NCBI RefSeq assembly: GCF_900091575.1
Contig: NZ_FMCR01000001.1
Span: 868,001 to 932,000 of the forward strand
Source of the DNA: Micromonospora saelicesensis
GTDB taxonomy: Bacteria; Actinomycetota; Actinomycetes; Mycobacteriales; Micromonosporaceae
Reading direction: 5' to 3'
Length of the DNA stretch: 64,000 nucleotides
Positions within the stretch are counted from its first letter, which is position 1. The number at the start of each line of letters is the position of its first letter. The position numbers and the translations under genes were made by a program. The notes beneath the pieces were generated by a model. It made no database searches and was not told the origin of the DNA. It saw only the letters and a list, made by a program, of their open reading frames with translations. This document shows positions 8,875 through 16,653 of the stretch, piece after piece.

Positions 8875-9822
8875 TCAGTTGTGTCCGTGCCCGGGAGTGC
8901 CGTGGTCGGTCCCGCCGGTCGGTGCGGGTCCGCTCGGAGTGGGGACGTCTCCGGTCGGGGCGGCGCCGGCGACCACTGTGAATTCGGCGGTGTGCACGCG
9001 CCCGCCGTGTTGGAAGTCGAGGTAGAGCCGGTAGCTGCCGGCCGAGGGCACCTCCGCGAGGAAGGTGACGGCCGGACCGGGCCGGGTGCGCCCATCGCCG
9101 GGCGTTCCGTCCGGGTGCACGTGCAGGTACGCCAGATCACCCCGACGTAGTGCCACCAGGTGCCCGTACGCGCCCAGGTAGGGCTCCAGGTCGGTGACCG
9201 GCTGCCCGTCCCGGCTGACGGTCAGGGTCAGCGACGACGTGCGGCCGGGCTGCGGCGTACCGGTGAGCGTGACCGTGTAGCCGTCGACGGTGGTGCTGGT
9301 CGCGGGGGCGGGCAACGGCCGTTCGGTCAACTCGCCGGGGACGGTCACGTCCACGCCGAGGGTCAGCGGCTCACCCCCGGTCGGGGTGAAGTCGGCGAAC
9401 GCCCGCCACTGCCCGGGGCCGGCCAGCGGGGTGTCGACCCGCCAGGTGCCGTCAGGGGCCAGCTCCGGGTGGACGTGACGGAAGCCGGAGAGGTCCCGAC
9501 GGGCGACGATCAGGTGCATCTGCTTGTCGTGCGCCACGTCGTACCGGGTGACCGGGCGGCCGTCCGGTCCGGCGATCCGGAAGGCGAACTCGCCGGCCGG
9601 GGCGGTGACCGGTTCGATGGTGTAGCCGCGCTCGGAGACGAGCAGCCCGCCGGGGAGCCGATTGGCCGTCTCGTCGTGCTCACCCGTCGCATGGGCGGCA
9701 TCGCCGTCGTGCCGGCCCTCGACCACCGGGGCGCGGTCGACCACCCGGCCGACCCCGTACGTCGCGCCGAAGACCGCCGCGAGGCCCACGGCGAACCCGG
9801 CCAGTCTCGTCACGGTACGCAC
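8875..9822 (-). CDS. Exported His-rich protein of the copper operon
   Basis: A 315-residue protein with a single N-terminal signal or anchor segment (VTRLAGFAVGLAAVFGATYGVG), then an extracytoplasmic beta-rich region. Two similar HVHP sites (SGFRHVHPELAPDGTW and AYLHVHPDGTPGDG) and a C-terminal DHGTPGHGHN could bind copper. Its place between copZ-like and copA genes makes a periplasm-side copper-binding role likely, but no characterised family is recognised. The open frame runs to 9954 across the copZ-like gene. A GTG at 9822, 13 bases after that gene's stop, is the most likely start, and a second GTG lies at 9813. Confidence 0.8.
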   Translation of the reverse strand: MRTVTRLAGFAVGLAAVFGATYGVGRVVDRAPVVEGRHDGDAAHATGEHDETANRLPGGLLVSERGYTIEPVTAPAGEFAFRIAGPDGRPVTRYDVAHDKQMHLIVARRDLSGFRHVHPELAPDGTWRVDTPLAGPGQWRAFADFTPTGGEPLTLGVDVTVPGELTERPLPAPATSTTVDGYTVTLTGTPQPGRTSSLTLTVSRDGQPVTDLEPYLGAYGHLVALRRGDLAYLHVHPDGTPGDGRTRPGPAVTFLAEVPSAGSYRLYLDFQHGGRVHTAEFTVVAGAAPTGDVPTPSGPAPTGGTDHGTPGHGHN

Positions 9823-9835
9823 GCCGGCCCGCCGA

Positions 9836-10045
9836 TCACGCGTCGACGAGGTCGTAGCCGGCCTCGTCGACTGCGGCTCGGACAACCGCGGTGTCCAGCG
9901 GCTGATCGCTGCTGACGGTGACCCGGCCGGCCGCGAGGTCGACCTGGACGTCACGCACGCCCGCGATGGCGCCGACCTCGGCGCTCACCGCGCTGACGCA
10001 GTGCCCACAGGTCATGCCCTGGACCTGGTACGTCGTGTTGACCAT
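9836..10045 (-). CDS. copZ: CopZ-like copper chaperone
   Basis: A 69-residue single heavy-metal-associated domain with the metal loop GMTCGHC (C13, C16) and the betaalphabetabetaalphabeta pattern ending DTAVVRAAVDEAGYDL. It should pass Cu(I) to the CopA ATPase encoded two genes on. The ATG is preceded by AAAGGAGACGATCCA. It is the first gene of the minus-strand copper operon, divergent from csoR, with a CsoR-type palindrome 26 bases upstream of its start codon. Confidence 0.93.
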   Translation of the reverse strand: MVNTTYQVQGMTCGHCVSAVSAEVGAIAGVRDVQVDLAAGRVTVSSDQPLDTAVVRAAVDEAGYDLVDA

Positions 10046-10070
10046 TGGATCGTCTCCTTTGCGGTACCGG

Positions 10071-10085
10071 TACCCGGTGGGGGTA
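10071..10085 (-). promoter_or_regulatory. CsoR-type operator before the copZ-like gene
   Basis: TACCCGGTGGGGGTA is a near-palindromic 15-mer matching the actinobacterial CsoR operator pattern (TACCC...GGGTA). Read on the minus strand it follows a possible -35 element TTGAGA (10086-10091), so a bound repressor would occlude the copZ-hyp-copA promoter. The -10 element is not clear. Confidence 0.75.
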
Positions 10086-10108
10086 TCTCAACAGAACCGA
10101 CCGTACCA

Positions 10109-10123
10109 TACCCCCTGGGGGTA
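10109..10123 (+). promoter_or_regulatory. CsoR operator in the csoR promoter
   Basis: TACCCCCTGGGGGTA is a perfect 15-base palindrome (seven-base arms around a central T). It lies immediately upstream of the putative csoR -10 element TATCCT at 10127-10132. This is the classical arrangement for CsoR autorepression relieved by Cu(I). Confidence 0.85.
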
Positions 10124-10126
10124 CGC

Positions 10127-10132
10127 TATCCT
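10127..10132 (+). promoter_or_regulatory. csoR -10 element, probably leaderless
   Basis: TATCCT lies seven bases before the A of the csoR ATG (10140), and no purine-rich ribosome site separates them. Transcription starting at the normal distance would begin at or next to the ATG, so csoR is probably read from a leaderless mRNA. Confidence 0.55.
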
Positions 10133-10139
10133 TGTCGAC

Positions 10140-10436
10140 ATGACCGCACCCACTCCGATCCGCGGATACACCGCCAGCAAGGACCAGCTGCTCGCGCGGC
10201 TCCGCCGCGTCGAGGGGCAGGTCCGGGGCATCGAGAAGATGGTCGACGACGACCGCTACTGCATCGACGTGCTCACCCAGATCTCCGCGATCCAGGCCGC
10301 CCTCGACAAGGTGGCCCTCGGGCTGCTCGACGGGCACGCCCGGCACTGCATGCACGAGGGCGCCGCCGAAGGTCGGGCCGACGAGATGGCCACCGAGATG
10401 ATGGCGGCGGTCGGCCGGCTCATGAAGCGCGGCTGA
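10140..10436 (+). CDS. csoR: Copper-sensing transcriptional repressor CsoR
   Basis: A 98-residue protein of the CsoR/DUF156 family. The copper ligands have exact family spacing: C41 (RYCIDVL), H66 and C70 (GHARHC), which equal C36/H61/C65 of the Mycobacterium tuberculosis protein. The DNA-contact signature RLRRVEGQVRGIEKM spans residues 20-34. Apo-CsoR should bind the two TACCC-GGGTA palindromes in the intergenic region and release them on Cu(I) binding, controlling itself and the divergent copZ-hyp-copA set. The frame is open upstream, but the ATG at 10140 gives the family length. Confidence 0.95.
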   Translation: MTAPTPIRGYTASKDQLLARLRRVEGQVRGIEKMVDDDRYCIDVLTQISAIQAALDKVALGLLDGHARHCMHEGAAEGRADEMATEMMAAVGRLMKRG

Positions 10437-10442
10437 CCGCGC

Positions 10443-10575
10443 TCAGTCCGGCGCGGGGTCGAGACGGACCCGGCGCAGCACCTGCGCGTTGAGCGCCACC
10501 ACGTTGTAGCCGCCGCTGGAGCTCGGCCACCCGGTCGCCCTTCTCCGCCGGCAGCATCTCGGCGAAGACCTCGGC
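10443..10575 (-). pseudogene. Fossil of a second P-type ATPase
   Basis: Bases 10575-10516 read EVFAEMLPAEKGDRVAELQ in one frame, the segment that precedes the hinge motif of P1B ATPases. In the next frame, 10514-10443 reads YNVVALNAQVLRRVRL and a stop, like the extreme C-terminus of such enzymes. The hinge GDGxND and the last membrane helices are missing between them. This looks like the decayed end of a metal ATPase with an internal deletion, lying convergent to csoR. The pieces are short, so chance resemblance cannot be excluded. Confidence 0.5.
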
Positions 10576-10928
10576 GCGTCGCGGTCGGTCAGGATCGGGC
10601 GGTGACGAAGCGGGCATGGCTCCAACATGCCGCCCCGGAGACCGCCACGCGAGCGGTTCGGCCGCCCGACACTCCGCCACGACCTGCAACCCCGGGGAGG
10701 GCTGACTAGCATCTCCCACGATGGCCCTCCGAATGCCGCTGCACAGTCCGGCACCGGCGCCGCCGCGTCGTGGCGTCGCCCCCGGCCGACCGGGCCGAGC
10801 ACTGACCGTCCGTGATCAAGCGGTCGTCAGGCAGCGATCCGCCCCGCCGTCCGCCGCGTTTCCACCGCAACGGTGAACCGCCCGGCCCGCTGACCCGTAT
10901 CCCGCACCGGATCGTTGGGAGTCTCGCT
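10576..10928. other. Intergenic region without a clear gene
   Basis: About 350 bases lie between the ATPase fossil and the YibE/F gene. Short open frames on both strands have no family resemblance and no ribosome site. Further ATPase debris could lie here, but none was recognised. Confidence 0.4.
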
Positions 10929-12299
10929 TTGGGTTCCGACCACACTCACAGTGCTCCGTCCGCCCCACCACGGGTGCGACGGATCCTCGTCGTGACTGTG
11001 GTACCCCTCTTCGTCGCCACAGTGCTGGCCGCGGTGCTGCTCTGGCCGCGTGGCGGGTCACCGCAGACCGACGGTGGTGCGGACGTGCCGCGCTACCCAG
11101 GCACTGTCACCCGGGTGGTGAGCGAGCCGTGCCCGTCGGTGCCGTCGGTCCCCGAGGGCACACCGAGGGTCGGCGACGGGCGGTGCGGCACTGTCGACGT
11201 CCGGGTGGACGACGGGCCGACCGCCGGCCAGCAGGTACGGACACCGGTGCCCGACGGACCCGGCGCACCCCGGGTCGAGGTCGGCGACGAGGTCATCCTG
11301 GTCGAGCTGGCCGACCCGACCGATCCCACCACCAGCAACTGGAACATCGCCGAGCACCAACGCGGCACCCCGATGGTGTGGCTGGCGGTGATCTTCGCGG
11401 CCGCGATCGTCGCGTTCGGTCGGTGGCGAGGTCTGGCCGCGCTCGCCGGGCTGGCCGCCAGCTTCGCCATCCTGCTCACCTTCGTGCTGCCGGGCATCAG
11501 CGCCGGCAGGTCACCGCTGCTGGTGGCGGTGGTCGGCGCGGCCCTGATCATGTTCGTGGTGCTCTACCTGACCCACGGGGTCACCGCACAGACCTCGGTC
11601 GCGGTGCTCGGCACCCTGGGCAGCCTGGTGCTGACCGGCGTGCTCGCCACCATCGCCACGGCCGCGACCCACCTCACCGGCTTCGGCAGCGAAGACGCCA
11701 CCACCCTGTCGATGTTCCAGGGCGACGTGGACCTGCACGGTCTGCTGCTTGCCGGAATCATCATCGGATCGCTCGGGGTGCTCGACGACGTGACGGTCAC
11801 CCAGGCGGCCACCGTCACCGAACTGGCGAACGCCAACCCCGGACTTACCCGGTTGCAGCTGTACCGGGCCGCCACCCGGGTCGGCCGCGCGCACATCGCC
11901 TCCACTGTCAACACCATCGTGCTGGCGTACGCGGGCGCGTCACTGCCCCTGCTGCTCCTGCTCACCGCCGACTCGCGGCCGATCGGGCAGATCCTCACCA
12001 GCGAGTTCCTCGCGCAGGAGATCGTCCGCAGCGCGGTCGCCACCCTCGGTCTGATCGCCGCCGTTCCGCTGACCACCGGGCTGGCCGCGGTGGTGACCGC
12101 CGCCGGGCGCACCAACGCCGCGGTGTCCACCGACGCTCCCGCGCCCCGGCCCCAGCCGGACCGCAGCGAGGCACTGGCCGCACTCAGCTCACCGCGAACG
12201 GCCGGCTCCGACGAGCCGGACCGGACGCGGACCGCACCCCCATCCGAGGCCACCGACCGGTGGCCGAAGTCGAACAGGAGCACGGATACGGCATGGTGA
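10929..12299 (+). CDS. YibE/F family membrane protein
   Basis: A multi-pass membrane protein of the YibE/F family. One N-terminal helix (RILVVTVVPLFVATVLAAVLL) is followed by an extracytoplasmic beta domain (about residues 50-150), then seven or so helices, including GSLGVLDDVTVTQAATV, the family's conserved loop. The transported substrate is unknown. The C-terminus is a hydrophilic tail. The frame is open from a GTG at 10812, but the first 39 residues look non-coding. A TTG at 10929 has GGGAG seven bases upstream and is preferred, though with modest confidence. Confidence 0.82.
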   Translation: MGSDHTHSAPSAPPRVRRILVVTVVPLFVATVLAAVLLWPRGGSPQTDGGADVPRYPGTVTRVVSEPCPSVPSVPEGTPRVGDGRCGTVDVRVDDGPTAGQQVRTPVPDGPGAPRVEVGDEVILVELADPTDPTTSNWNIAEHQRGTPMVWLAVIFAAAIVAFGRWRGLAALAGLAASFAILLTFVLPGISAGRSPLLVAVVGAALIMFVVLYLTHGVTAQTSVAVLGTLGSLVLTGVLATIATAATHLTGFGSEDATTLSMFQGDVDLHGLLLAGIIIGSLGVLDDVTVTQAATVTELANANPGLTRLQLYRAATRVGRAHIASTVNTIVLAYAGASLPLLLLLTADSRPIGQILTSEFLAQEIVRSAVATLGLIAAVPLTTGLAAVVTAAGRTNAAVSTDAPAPRPQPDRSEALAALSSPRTAGSDEPDRTRTAPPSEATDRWPKSNRSTDTAW

Positions 12300-12420
12300 C
12301 ACTCCTCAGCGTGACCAGATCGGGCATCCACCCTGAGAACCGCGTCACTGGTCACTCAACGCTATGGCGAAATGACGCTTTTGGTCGGCATCCAGGCGTA
12401 GCTCACCCGGTCGACTCTCG

Positions 12421-12597
12421 GGTAACCTCGCTGCCGGTTACCGATGAAGGCGCGAAGCGGCGCCTGCGGTGCCACCGCCCAATCGCCAGCCGGCGAGCCG
12501 GGGACCCAGGTGCCTGGGGTGAATCCGCGTCAGCGGTAGGGGCCACTTCCGCCCCGAACCCGTCAGCTAACCCGGTCGGCGGTCGACGGAAGGGAAC
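12421..12597 (+). ncRNA. c-di-AMP riboswitch (ydaO-yuaA type)
   Basis: The leader before the VanY-like hydrolase gene carries the conserved blocks of the ydaO-yuaA motif. In order these are GCCGGGGACCCAGGTGCC, GGGGTGAATCC, GCGGTAGGGGCCACTTCC, and CGAACCCGTCAGCTAACCC with a closing helix GGTCGGC. A short hairpin (GGTAACC...GGTTACC, 12421-12442) begins it. This class is known in actinobacteria upstream of rpfA and other cell-wall hydrolase genes, and there it turns expression off when c-di-AMP is high. The ribosome site GGAAGGG lies just after the motif, so control could be transcriptional or translational. The 5' boundary is approximate. Confidence 0.87.
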
Positions 12598-12600
12598 ATT

Positions 12601-13620
12601 GTGACGGCACCCCTACGCCGCTGGATGACACCCGTGGTGGCCGTGATCGCCGCACTGACAGTGCTCGCCGGGCCGCTCCCAGCGCACGCCGCCCCGACGA
12701 CCCCCACACCCTCCGGGCACGAGGAGGACGGCGAGCCCAAGCTGCTCAACGACGTCATCGAGCAGGCCAACCGCGACTACTCCGCCGCAAAGTCCAAGCT
12801 GGACAAGTCCAAGAAGCGGCAGAGCGAGTTGGCCGCGGAGGTCGACCGGGCCAAGGCCGACCTGGACGCGTTGGCCCCGCAGGTCGGGCAGATCGCCGCC
12901 CAGGCGTACCGGACCGGCCGGATCGGCGCGGTCGCGATGCTGCTGGAGAGCGAAGCTCCCGACTCGTTCGTCCGTCGCGCCGGGATGCTCGACGAGATGA
13001 ACATGGTCAACGAGAAGAAGCTCTCCGAGGTCAACGAGGTGAAGGCTCGCGCCGAGCAGGCCAAGCTGGCCCTCGACACCGAGGTCCGCGAGCAGCAGAA
13101 GCAGACCGCCCTGATGGCGAAGCGCAAGAGCGAGGCCGACAAGGCGCTCTCCCTCGTCGGCGGCAAGGGTTTCACCGGCGGCCTGGTGGATGCCACCTCC
13201 AAGGTCGCGAAGATCGGCCCGGGTCGCACGGCCGACGGTGACTGGAAGCCCCAGTCGTGCAGCGAGAACGACCCCACCACGTCCGGCTGCATCACGCCGC
13301 GCACGCTGCACGCCTACAAGGAGGTCAAGGCGGCCGGCTTCAACCGGTTCGTCGGCTGCTACCGCCCCGGCGGGCCGTGGGAGCACCCGAAGGGCCGCGC
13401 CTGCGACTGGTCGCTACAGAAGAGCGGATTCTCCCCGTGGCACAACAACGACACCCGGACGTACGGCAACAACGTCGCCGCGTTCCTCATCCGTAACGCC
13501 GACCGGCTCGGCATCTACTACGTGATCTGGAACCGGCAGATCTGGTTCCCGGCCACCGGCTGGAGTTCGTACAGCGGGCCGTCGAACCACACCGACCACG
13601 TCCACATGTCGCTGCTCTGA
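12601..13620 (+). CDS. Secreted coiled-coil protein with VanY-like C-terminal domain
   Basis: A 339-residue exported protein. It has a signal peptide (1-31, ending AHAAPT) and a long coiled coil at about 45-185 (EQANRDYSAAKSKLDKSKKR), as in RipA/CwlO-type hydrolases. A C-terminal domain at about 215-339 has H262 and D269 in EHPKGRACDW and H333/H335 in NHTDHVHM, the ligand pattern of D,D-peptidases and related zinc enzymes. A peptidoglycan-trimming role is likely. The two cysteine pairs around 220-268 may be disulphides. It sits directly after a c-di-AMP riboswitch, tying it to wall homeostasis. GTG start after GGAAGGGAACATT. Confidence 0.87.
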   Translation: MTAPLRRWMTPVVAVIAALTVLAGPLPAHAAPTTPTPSGHEEDGEPKLLNDVIEQANRDYSAAKSKLDKSKKRQSELAAEVDRAKADLDALAPQVGQIAAQAYRTGRIGAVAMLLESEAPDSFVRRAGMLDEMNMVNEKKLSEVNEVKARAEQAKLALDTEVREQQKQTALMAKRKSEADKALSLVGGKGFTGGLVDATSKVAKIGPGRTADGDWKPQSCSENDPTTSGCITPRTLHAYKEVKAAGFNRFVGCYRPGGPWEHPKGRACDWSLQKSGFSPWHNNDTRTYGNNVAAFLIRNADRLGIYYVIWNRQIWFPATGWSSYSGPSNHTDHVHMSLL

Positions 13621-13636
13621 CCCGCACGATCCCCGT

Positions 13637-13671
13637 CGAGGGCCGTTCCGCGTGACGCGGAGCGGCCCTCG
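13637..13671. terminator. Bidirectional hairpin terminator
   Basis: Two 17-base arms (13637-13653 and 13655-13671, one G-T wobble) lie in the 56-base gap between the convergent hydrolase and carbonic anhydrase genes. Confidence 0.7.
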
Positions 13672-13676
13672 TCGCG

Positions 13677-14414
13677 TCAGACGGTGGCAGGCGTGGCCGG
13701 GTCGGTCGACTCGGGCGATCCGGCCGGGGTCTCCAACGTCGCGAGGTCGGCCGGTACGGCGGCCACCGGGCGCACCGCTCCGGCGGCCAGCCGGTAGGAC
13801 ACCCCCACCACCGCGCACCGCTCCCGCGCCACAGCGTCGGCCAGCACGGGAGACTGCCCGAGCAACGTCTCGACGGTCTGGGCGATGTGGATGTCGACGA
13901 TGCCGTCGATGTCGTCCACGCCCTCGGCCGCGGCCCGGCGCAGGCTGGGCAGCACGGCGTCGACCACCGCGCGCAGGTGGCCAGTCGGCGCGGTACCGGT
14001 CGCGGCGGACTCCCGGGCGGCCTGCACCGCACCGCACGAGTCGTGGCCGAGCACCACCACCAGCGGCGTGCCGAGGACGGTCACCGCGTACTCGACGCTG
14101 CCGAGCACCTCGGGGCCGGCGGTGTGCCCGGCGGTGCGAACCACGAACAGGTCGCCCAGGCCCCGGTCGAAGATGATCTCGGCGGCCAGCCGCGAGTCGG
14201 AACAGCCGACGATCACCGCGAACGGGTGTTGCCCGTCGGCCACGGCGGCCCGGTGCCCGGCATCCTGGTTGGGGTGGCGTGGGGCGCCATCGACGAAGCG
14301 CCGGTTGCCGGCGACCAGTTCGGCGTACGCCCGGGTCGGCTCGCTGAGCGCGGTGGCCCGGTCGGTGGTCCGCTGCGGACCCGGCTGACCGCCGGAGCTC
14401 CCGGTATGACTCAT
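13677..14414 (-). CDS. Beta-class carbonic anhydrase
   Basis: A 245-residue beta-carbonic anhydrase interconverting CO2 and bicarbonate. Zinc ligands C71, D73-R75 dyad (GCSDSR), H124 and C127 (GHDSCGAV) are all present, and AGNRRF and VVRTAGHTAG are family blocks. No signal peptide, so it is cytosolic. The last 20 residues (PAGSPESTDPATPATV) are a disordered tail. The frame extends to 14522, but the ATG at 14414 with GAGGTGCGGG before it gives the usual length. Divergent from a small winged-helix gene, separated by 226 bases that hold an AT-rich patch (14515-14550). Confidence 0.93.
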   Translation of the reverse strand: MSHTGSSGGQPGPQRTTDRATALSEPTRAYAELVAGNRRFVDGAPRHPNQDAGHRAAVADGQHPFAVIVGCSDSRLAAEIIFDRGLGDLFVVRTAGHTAGPEVLGSVEYAVTVLGTPLVVVLGHDSCGAVQAARESAATGTAPTGHLRAVVDAVLPSLRRAAAEGVDDIDGIVDIHIAQTVETLLGQSPVLADAVARERCAVVGVSYRLAAGAVRPVAAVPADLATLETPAGSPESTDPATPATV

Positions 14415-14640
14415 CCCGCACCTCGTCTCGACGCATCTGACCTGGTCAAACCGACTTTCCGCCGGCCGGGCGGCGGGCGCTGGCTCGTGCTCCACCGTCA
14501 CACGCACCGTAAGATGCGTCAAGGTATGCGTGATTTAGATTTCATACGTTGACTCCGGGCACCCCCTGGGCAATCTCCCCGGGGCAGGGCGGACCAGACT
14601 CTCGCGAAGGCAGGCGGACATCCGGAAAGGCGGTCACACG

Positions 14641-14976
14641 ATGGCGAGCACGGTGACGGACGACACCGGCGGCGGGCGGAACTGGACGTTCCTCACCAAT
14701 CACGGGCACGTCCTGCTGGCCATCGCCCGCGACCCGACCGCCCGGCTGCGCGACGTCGCCGCCGAGGTCGGGGTGACCGAACGGGCCGCGCAGGCGATCG
14801 TCGCCGACCTGGAGGCGGGCGGTTACCTGCACCGCACCCGGGTCGGACGCCGCAACGAATACACCCTCAACCCGGCCGGCCGGTTCCGGCACCCCGCCGA
14901 GGCCGACCGGCAGGTCGGCGACCTGCTCGCGCTGTTCGCCGACGCTTCCACCGCGAAGGCAGAGCCCCCGGCCTGA
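14641..14976 (+). CDS. Small winged-helix DNA-binding protein
   Basis: A 111-residue protein with a MarR/ArsR-like winged helix: LTNHGHVLLAIARDP, LRDVAAEVGVTERAAQAIVA, LEAGGYLHRTRVGRRNEYTL. Many actinomycetes carry this type of short regulator (winged helix-turn-helix family). No effector domain or metal ligands are seen. It is divergent from the carbonic anhydrase gene and could control it, but that is only positional. ATG start with GGAAAGG nine or so bases upstream. Confidence 0.82.
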   Translation: MASTVTDDTGGGRNWTFLTNHGHVLLAIARDPTARLRDVAAEVGVTERAAQAIVADLEAGGYLHRTRVGRRNEYTLNPAGRFRHPAEADRQVGDLLALFADASTAKAEPPA

Positions 14977-15021
14977 CCCTGGTCACCGGGGGCCGCTGAC
15001 CGACGGTCACGGCGGTAACCT

Positions 15022-16257
15022 TTGCGGGTGCGCGAATGCCCGCCGTTGAGCGCGACCCCGTCCCGCCGTGCCCTTCGCGGCGTCCTCAGTGGAACGCTGG
15101 CGGTCCTGCTCGGCGCCGGCCTGGTGGCACCCTCCCCCGCGACCGCCGCGCCGCCCCTCTGCGGTCCCACCGGCACCGACAGCCTGACCCAGATGCCGTG
15201 GGCGCTCCGCCGGCTGGAGCCGTCCTCGGCGTGGCCGCTGTCCCGGGGCGCCGGGGTCACGGTGGCCGTGATCGACTCCGGAGTGTCCGCCGCCCACCCG
15301 CTGCTCAAGGGGCAGGTGCTCGAGGGTCGCGACTTCAACGGCCTGCCGGCCCGGCAGGGCCAGTGCGACGAGGCCGGGCACGGCACGCTGATCGCCGGCA
15401 TCATCGCGGGCCGGGAGGGCACTGTCGTCCCCTTCAGCGGCATCGCCCCGGCCGCCCGCATCCTGCCGATCCGGGTTCTGCCGCAACTCGGCGCGGTAAA
15501 CAACCCGCAGCTCCCCGCGCAGATCGCCGCGGCAATCGACTGGGCGGTCGCGCAGGGCGCCGACGTGATCAACCTGTCCCTGACCACAATTCCCCGCCCC
15601 GAACTGACGGAGGCCGTCGAGCGCGCGCTGGCCAAAGGGGTGGTGCTGGTCGCCGCCGCGGGCAACCGGTCGGAAGATTCGCAGAACCTGCCGGGTTACC
15701 CGGCCGCGTACCCCGGGGTGATCGCGGTCGGCGGGGTGGACGAGCAGGGCGGCCACGTCGGCACCTCGATCAGCGGCGACTACGTCGACATCGCCGCACC
15801 CGGGATGAACATCGTCGGGCCGGCGCCCGGAAACAACGGCTACCGCACCGTGCCGGAGGGCGGCACCAGCTACGCCGCCGCGTACGTGTCAGGAGTGGCC
15901 GCGCTCGTCCGGGCCGCCTACCCCAGTCTCGACCCGCAGCAGGTAGCGGATCGGCTGAAACGCACCGCGGACAACCCACCCGAGGGCCAGAACGCCGACA
16001 TCGGGCACGGGATGGTCAACCCGTACCGGGCGGTGTCGAGCCTGCTCGGCACCCGGGCGAACCCGCCGGCCGACGCGCTGCCGGCGCCCGCCGTGCGGGA
16101 AGACCCGCTGAGCTGGCAGCGCCCCACCGCGATCTGGGCGGCGGTCATCGGCGGGCTGCTCGCCGGGCTGCTGCTGGTCGCGCGACCGATCATGGCCCTT
16201 GGCCGCCGACGCGACTGGCGCCCCGGCCGACGCACCGACGCCCCAACTGGCGGCTGA
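15022..16257 (+). CDS. mycP: Mycosin-type subtilisin protease of ESX secretion
   Basis: A 411-residue S8 protease. It has a signal peptide (1-43), the catalytic triad D85 (VAVIDSG), H120 (GHGT) and S283 (GGTSYAAA), and oxyanion N215 (AAAGN). A Pro-rich linker and one C-terminal membrane helix (about 370-392, IWAAVIGGLLAGLLLVARPIM) follow, anchoring it with the protease outside. Mycosins cap the type VII membrane complex and are needed for secretion. It opens the ESX locus, convergent with the WXG100 genes. The start is TTG at 15022, or GTG at 15028. Neither has a strong ribosome site. Confidence 0.92.
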   Translation: MRVRECPPLSATPSRRALRGVLSGTLAVLLGAGLVAPSPATAAPPLCGPTGTDSLTQMPWALRRLEPSSAWPLSRGAGVTVAVIDSGVSAAHPLLKGQVLEGRDFNGLPARQGQCDEAGHGTLIAGIIAGREGTVVPFSGIAPAARILPIRVLPQLGAVNNPQLPAQIAAAIDWAVAQGADVINLSLTTIPRPELTEAVERALAKGVVLVAAAGNRSEDSQNLPGYPAAYPGVIAVGGVDEQGGHVGTSISGDYVDIAAPGMNIVGPAPGNNGYRTVPEGGTSYAAAYVSGVAALVRAAYPSLDPQQVADRLKRTADNPPEGQNADIGHGMVNPYRAVSSLLGTRANPPADALPAPAVREDPLSWQRPTAIWAAVIGGLLAGLLLVARPIMALGRRRDWRPGRRTDAPTGG

Positions 16258-16301
16258 GCGGCGCACCGCAGCCCCGTGCCGGCGCCAACGCCAGACACAG
16301 A

Positions 16302-16336
16302 GCGGCTCCGGGCCGGGCGAACCGGACCGGAGCCGC
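16302..16336. terminator. Hairpin terminator between mycP and the WXG100 genes
   Basis: Ten-base perfect arms GCGGCTCCGG and CCGGAGCCGC (16302-16311, 16327-16336) lie between the convergent mycP and WXG100 genes. Confidence 0.6.
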
Positions 16337-16349
16337 CAGTGCTAATGCC

Positions 16350-16628
16350 TCAGCTCCACACCTTGGAGTTGCTCATCTCCGTGGTGAGGTAGTTTTCGCG
16401 GGCGATGCCCACGGCACCGCCGATCTCGTTCAGGATCCGGTTGATGTCCCGGACCGCCGCGTCCCACTTCGCCTGGTGCTGCTCGTAGGCAACCCGGTCC
16501 TCGCCGTCCCAGTGCAGCTTGGTCAGCATCGACCGCAGCGTGTCAAGCTTTTCCTCGAGGGTCTTCGAGATGGCTTGCATCTGCTGGTTGCTGCTCTCGA
16601 GGACCGCATAGTCAACTTTGATCGTCAC
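16350..16628 (-). CDS. WXG100 family ESX protein (second gene)
   Basis: A 92-residue helical hairpin protein of the WXG100 (EsxA/EsxB) family. The turn is HWDGED (W-x-G at about residues 40-42). The ending ENYLTTEMSNSKVWS resembles the flexible C-terminal tails that carry the YxxxD/E secretion signal: a Y-L-T-T-E fits. Encoded 25 bases after its partner on the same strand, upstream of mycP and downstream of eccC in genomic order. It is a probable secreted substrate forming a heterodimer with the neighbouring WXG100 protein. RBS GGAGGAAAACG. Confidence 0.92.
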   Translation of the reverse strand: MTIKVDYAVLESSNQQMQAISKTLEEKLDTLRSMLTKLHWDGEDRVAYEQHQAKWDAAVRDINRILNEIGGAVGIARENYLTTEMSNSKVWS

Positions 16629-16653
16629 GTTTTCCTCCTCTGCCGGCTACGGA

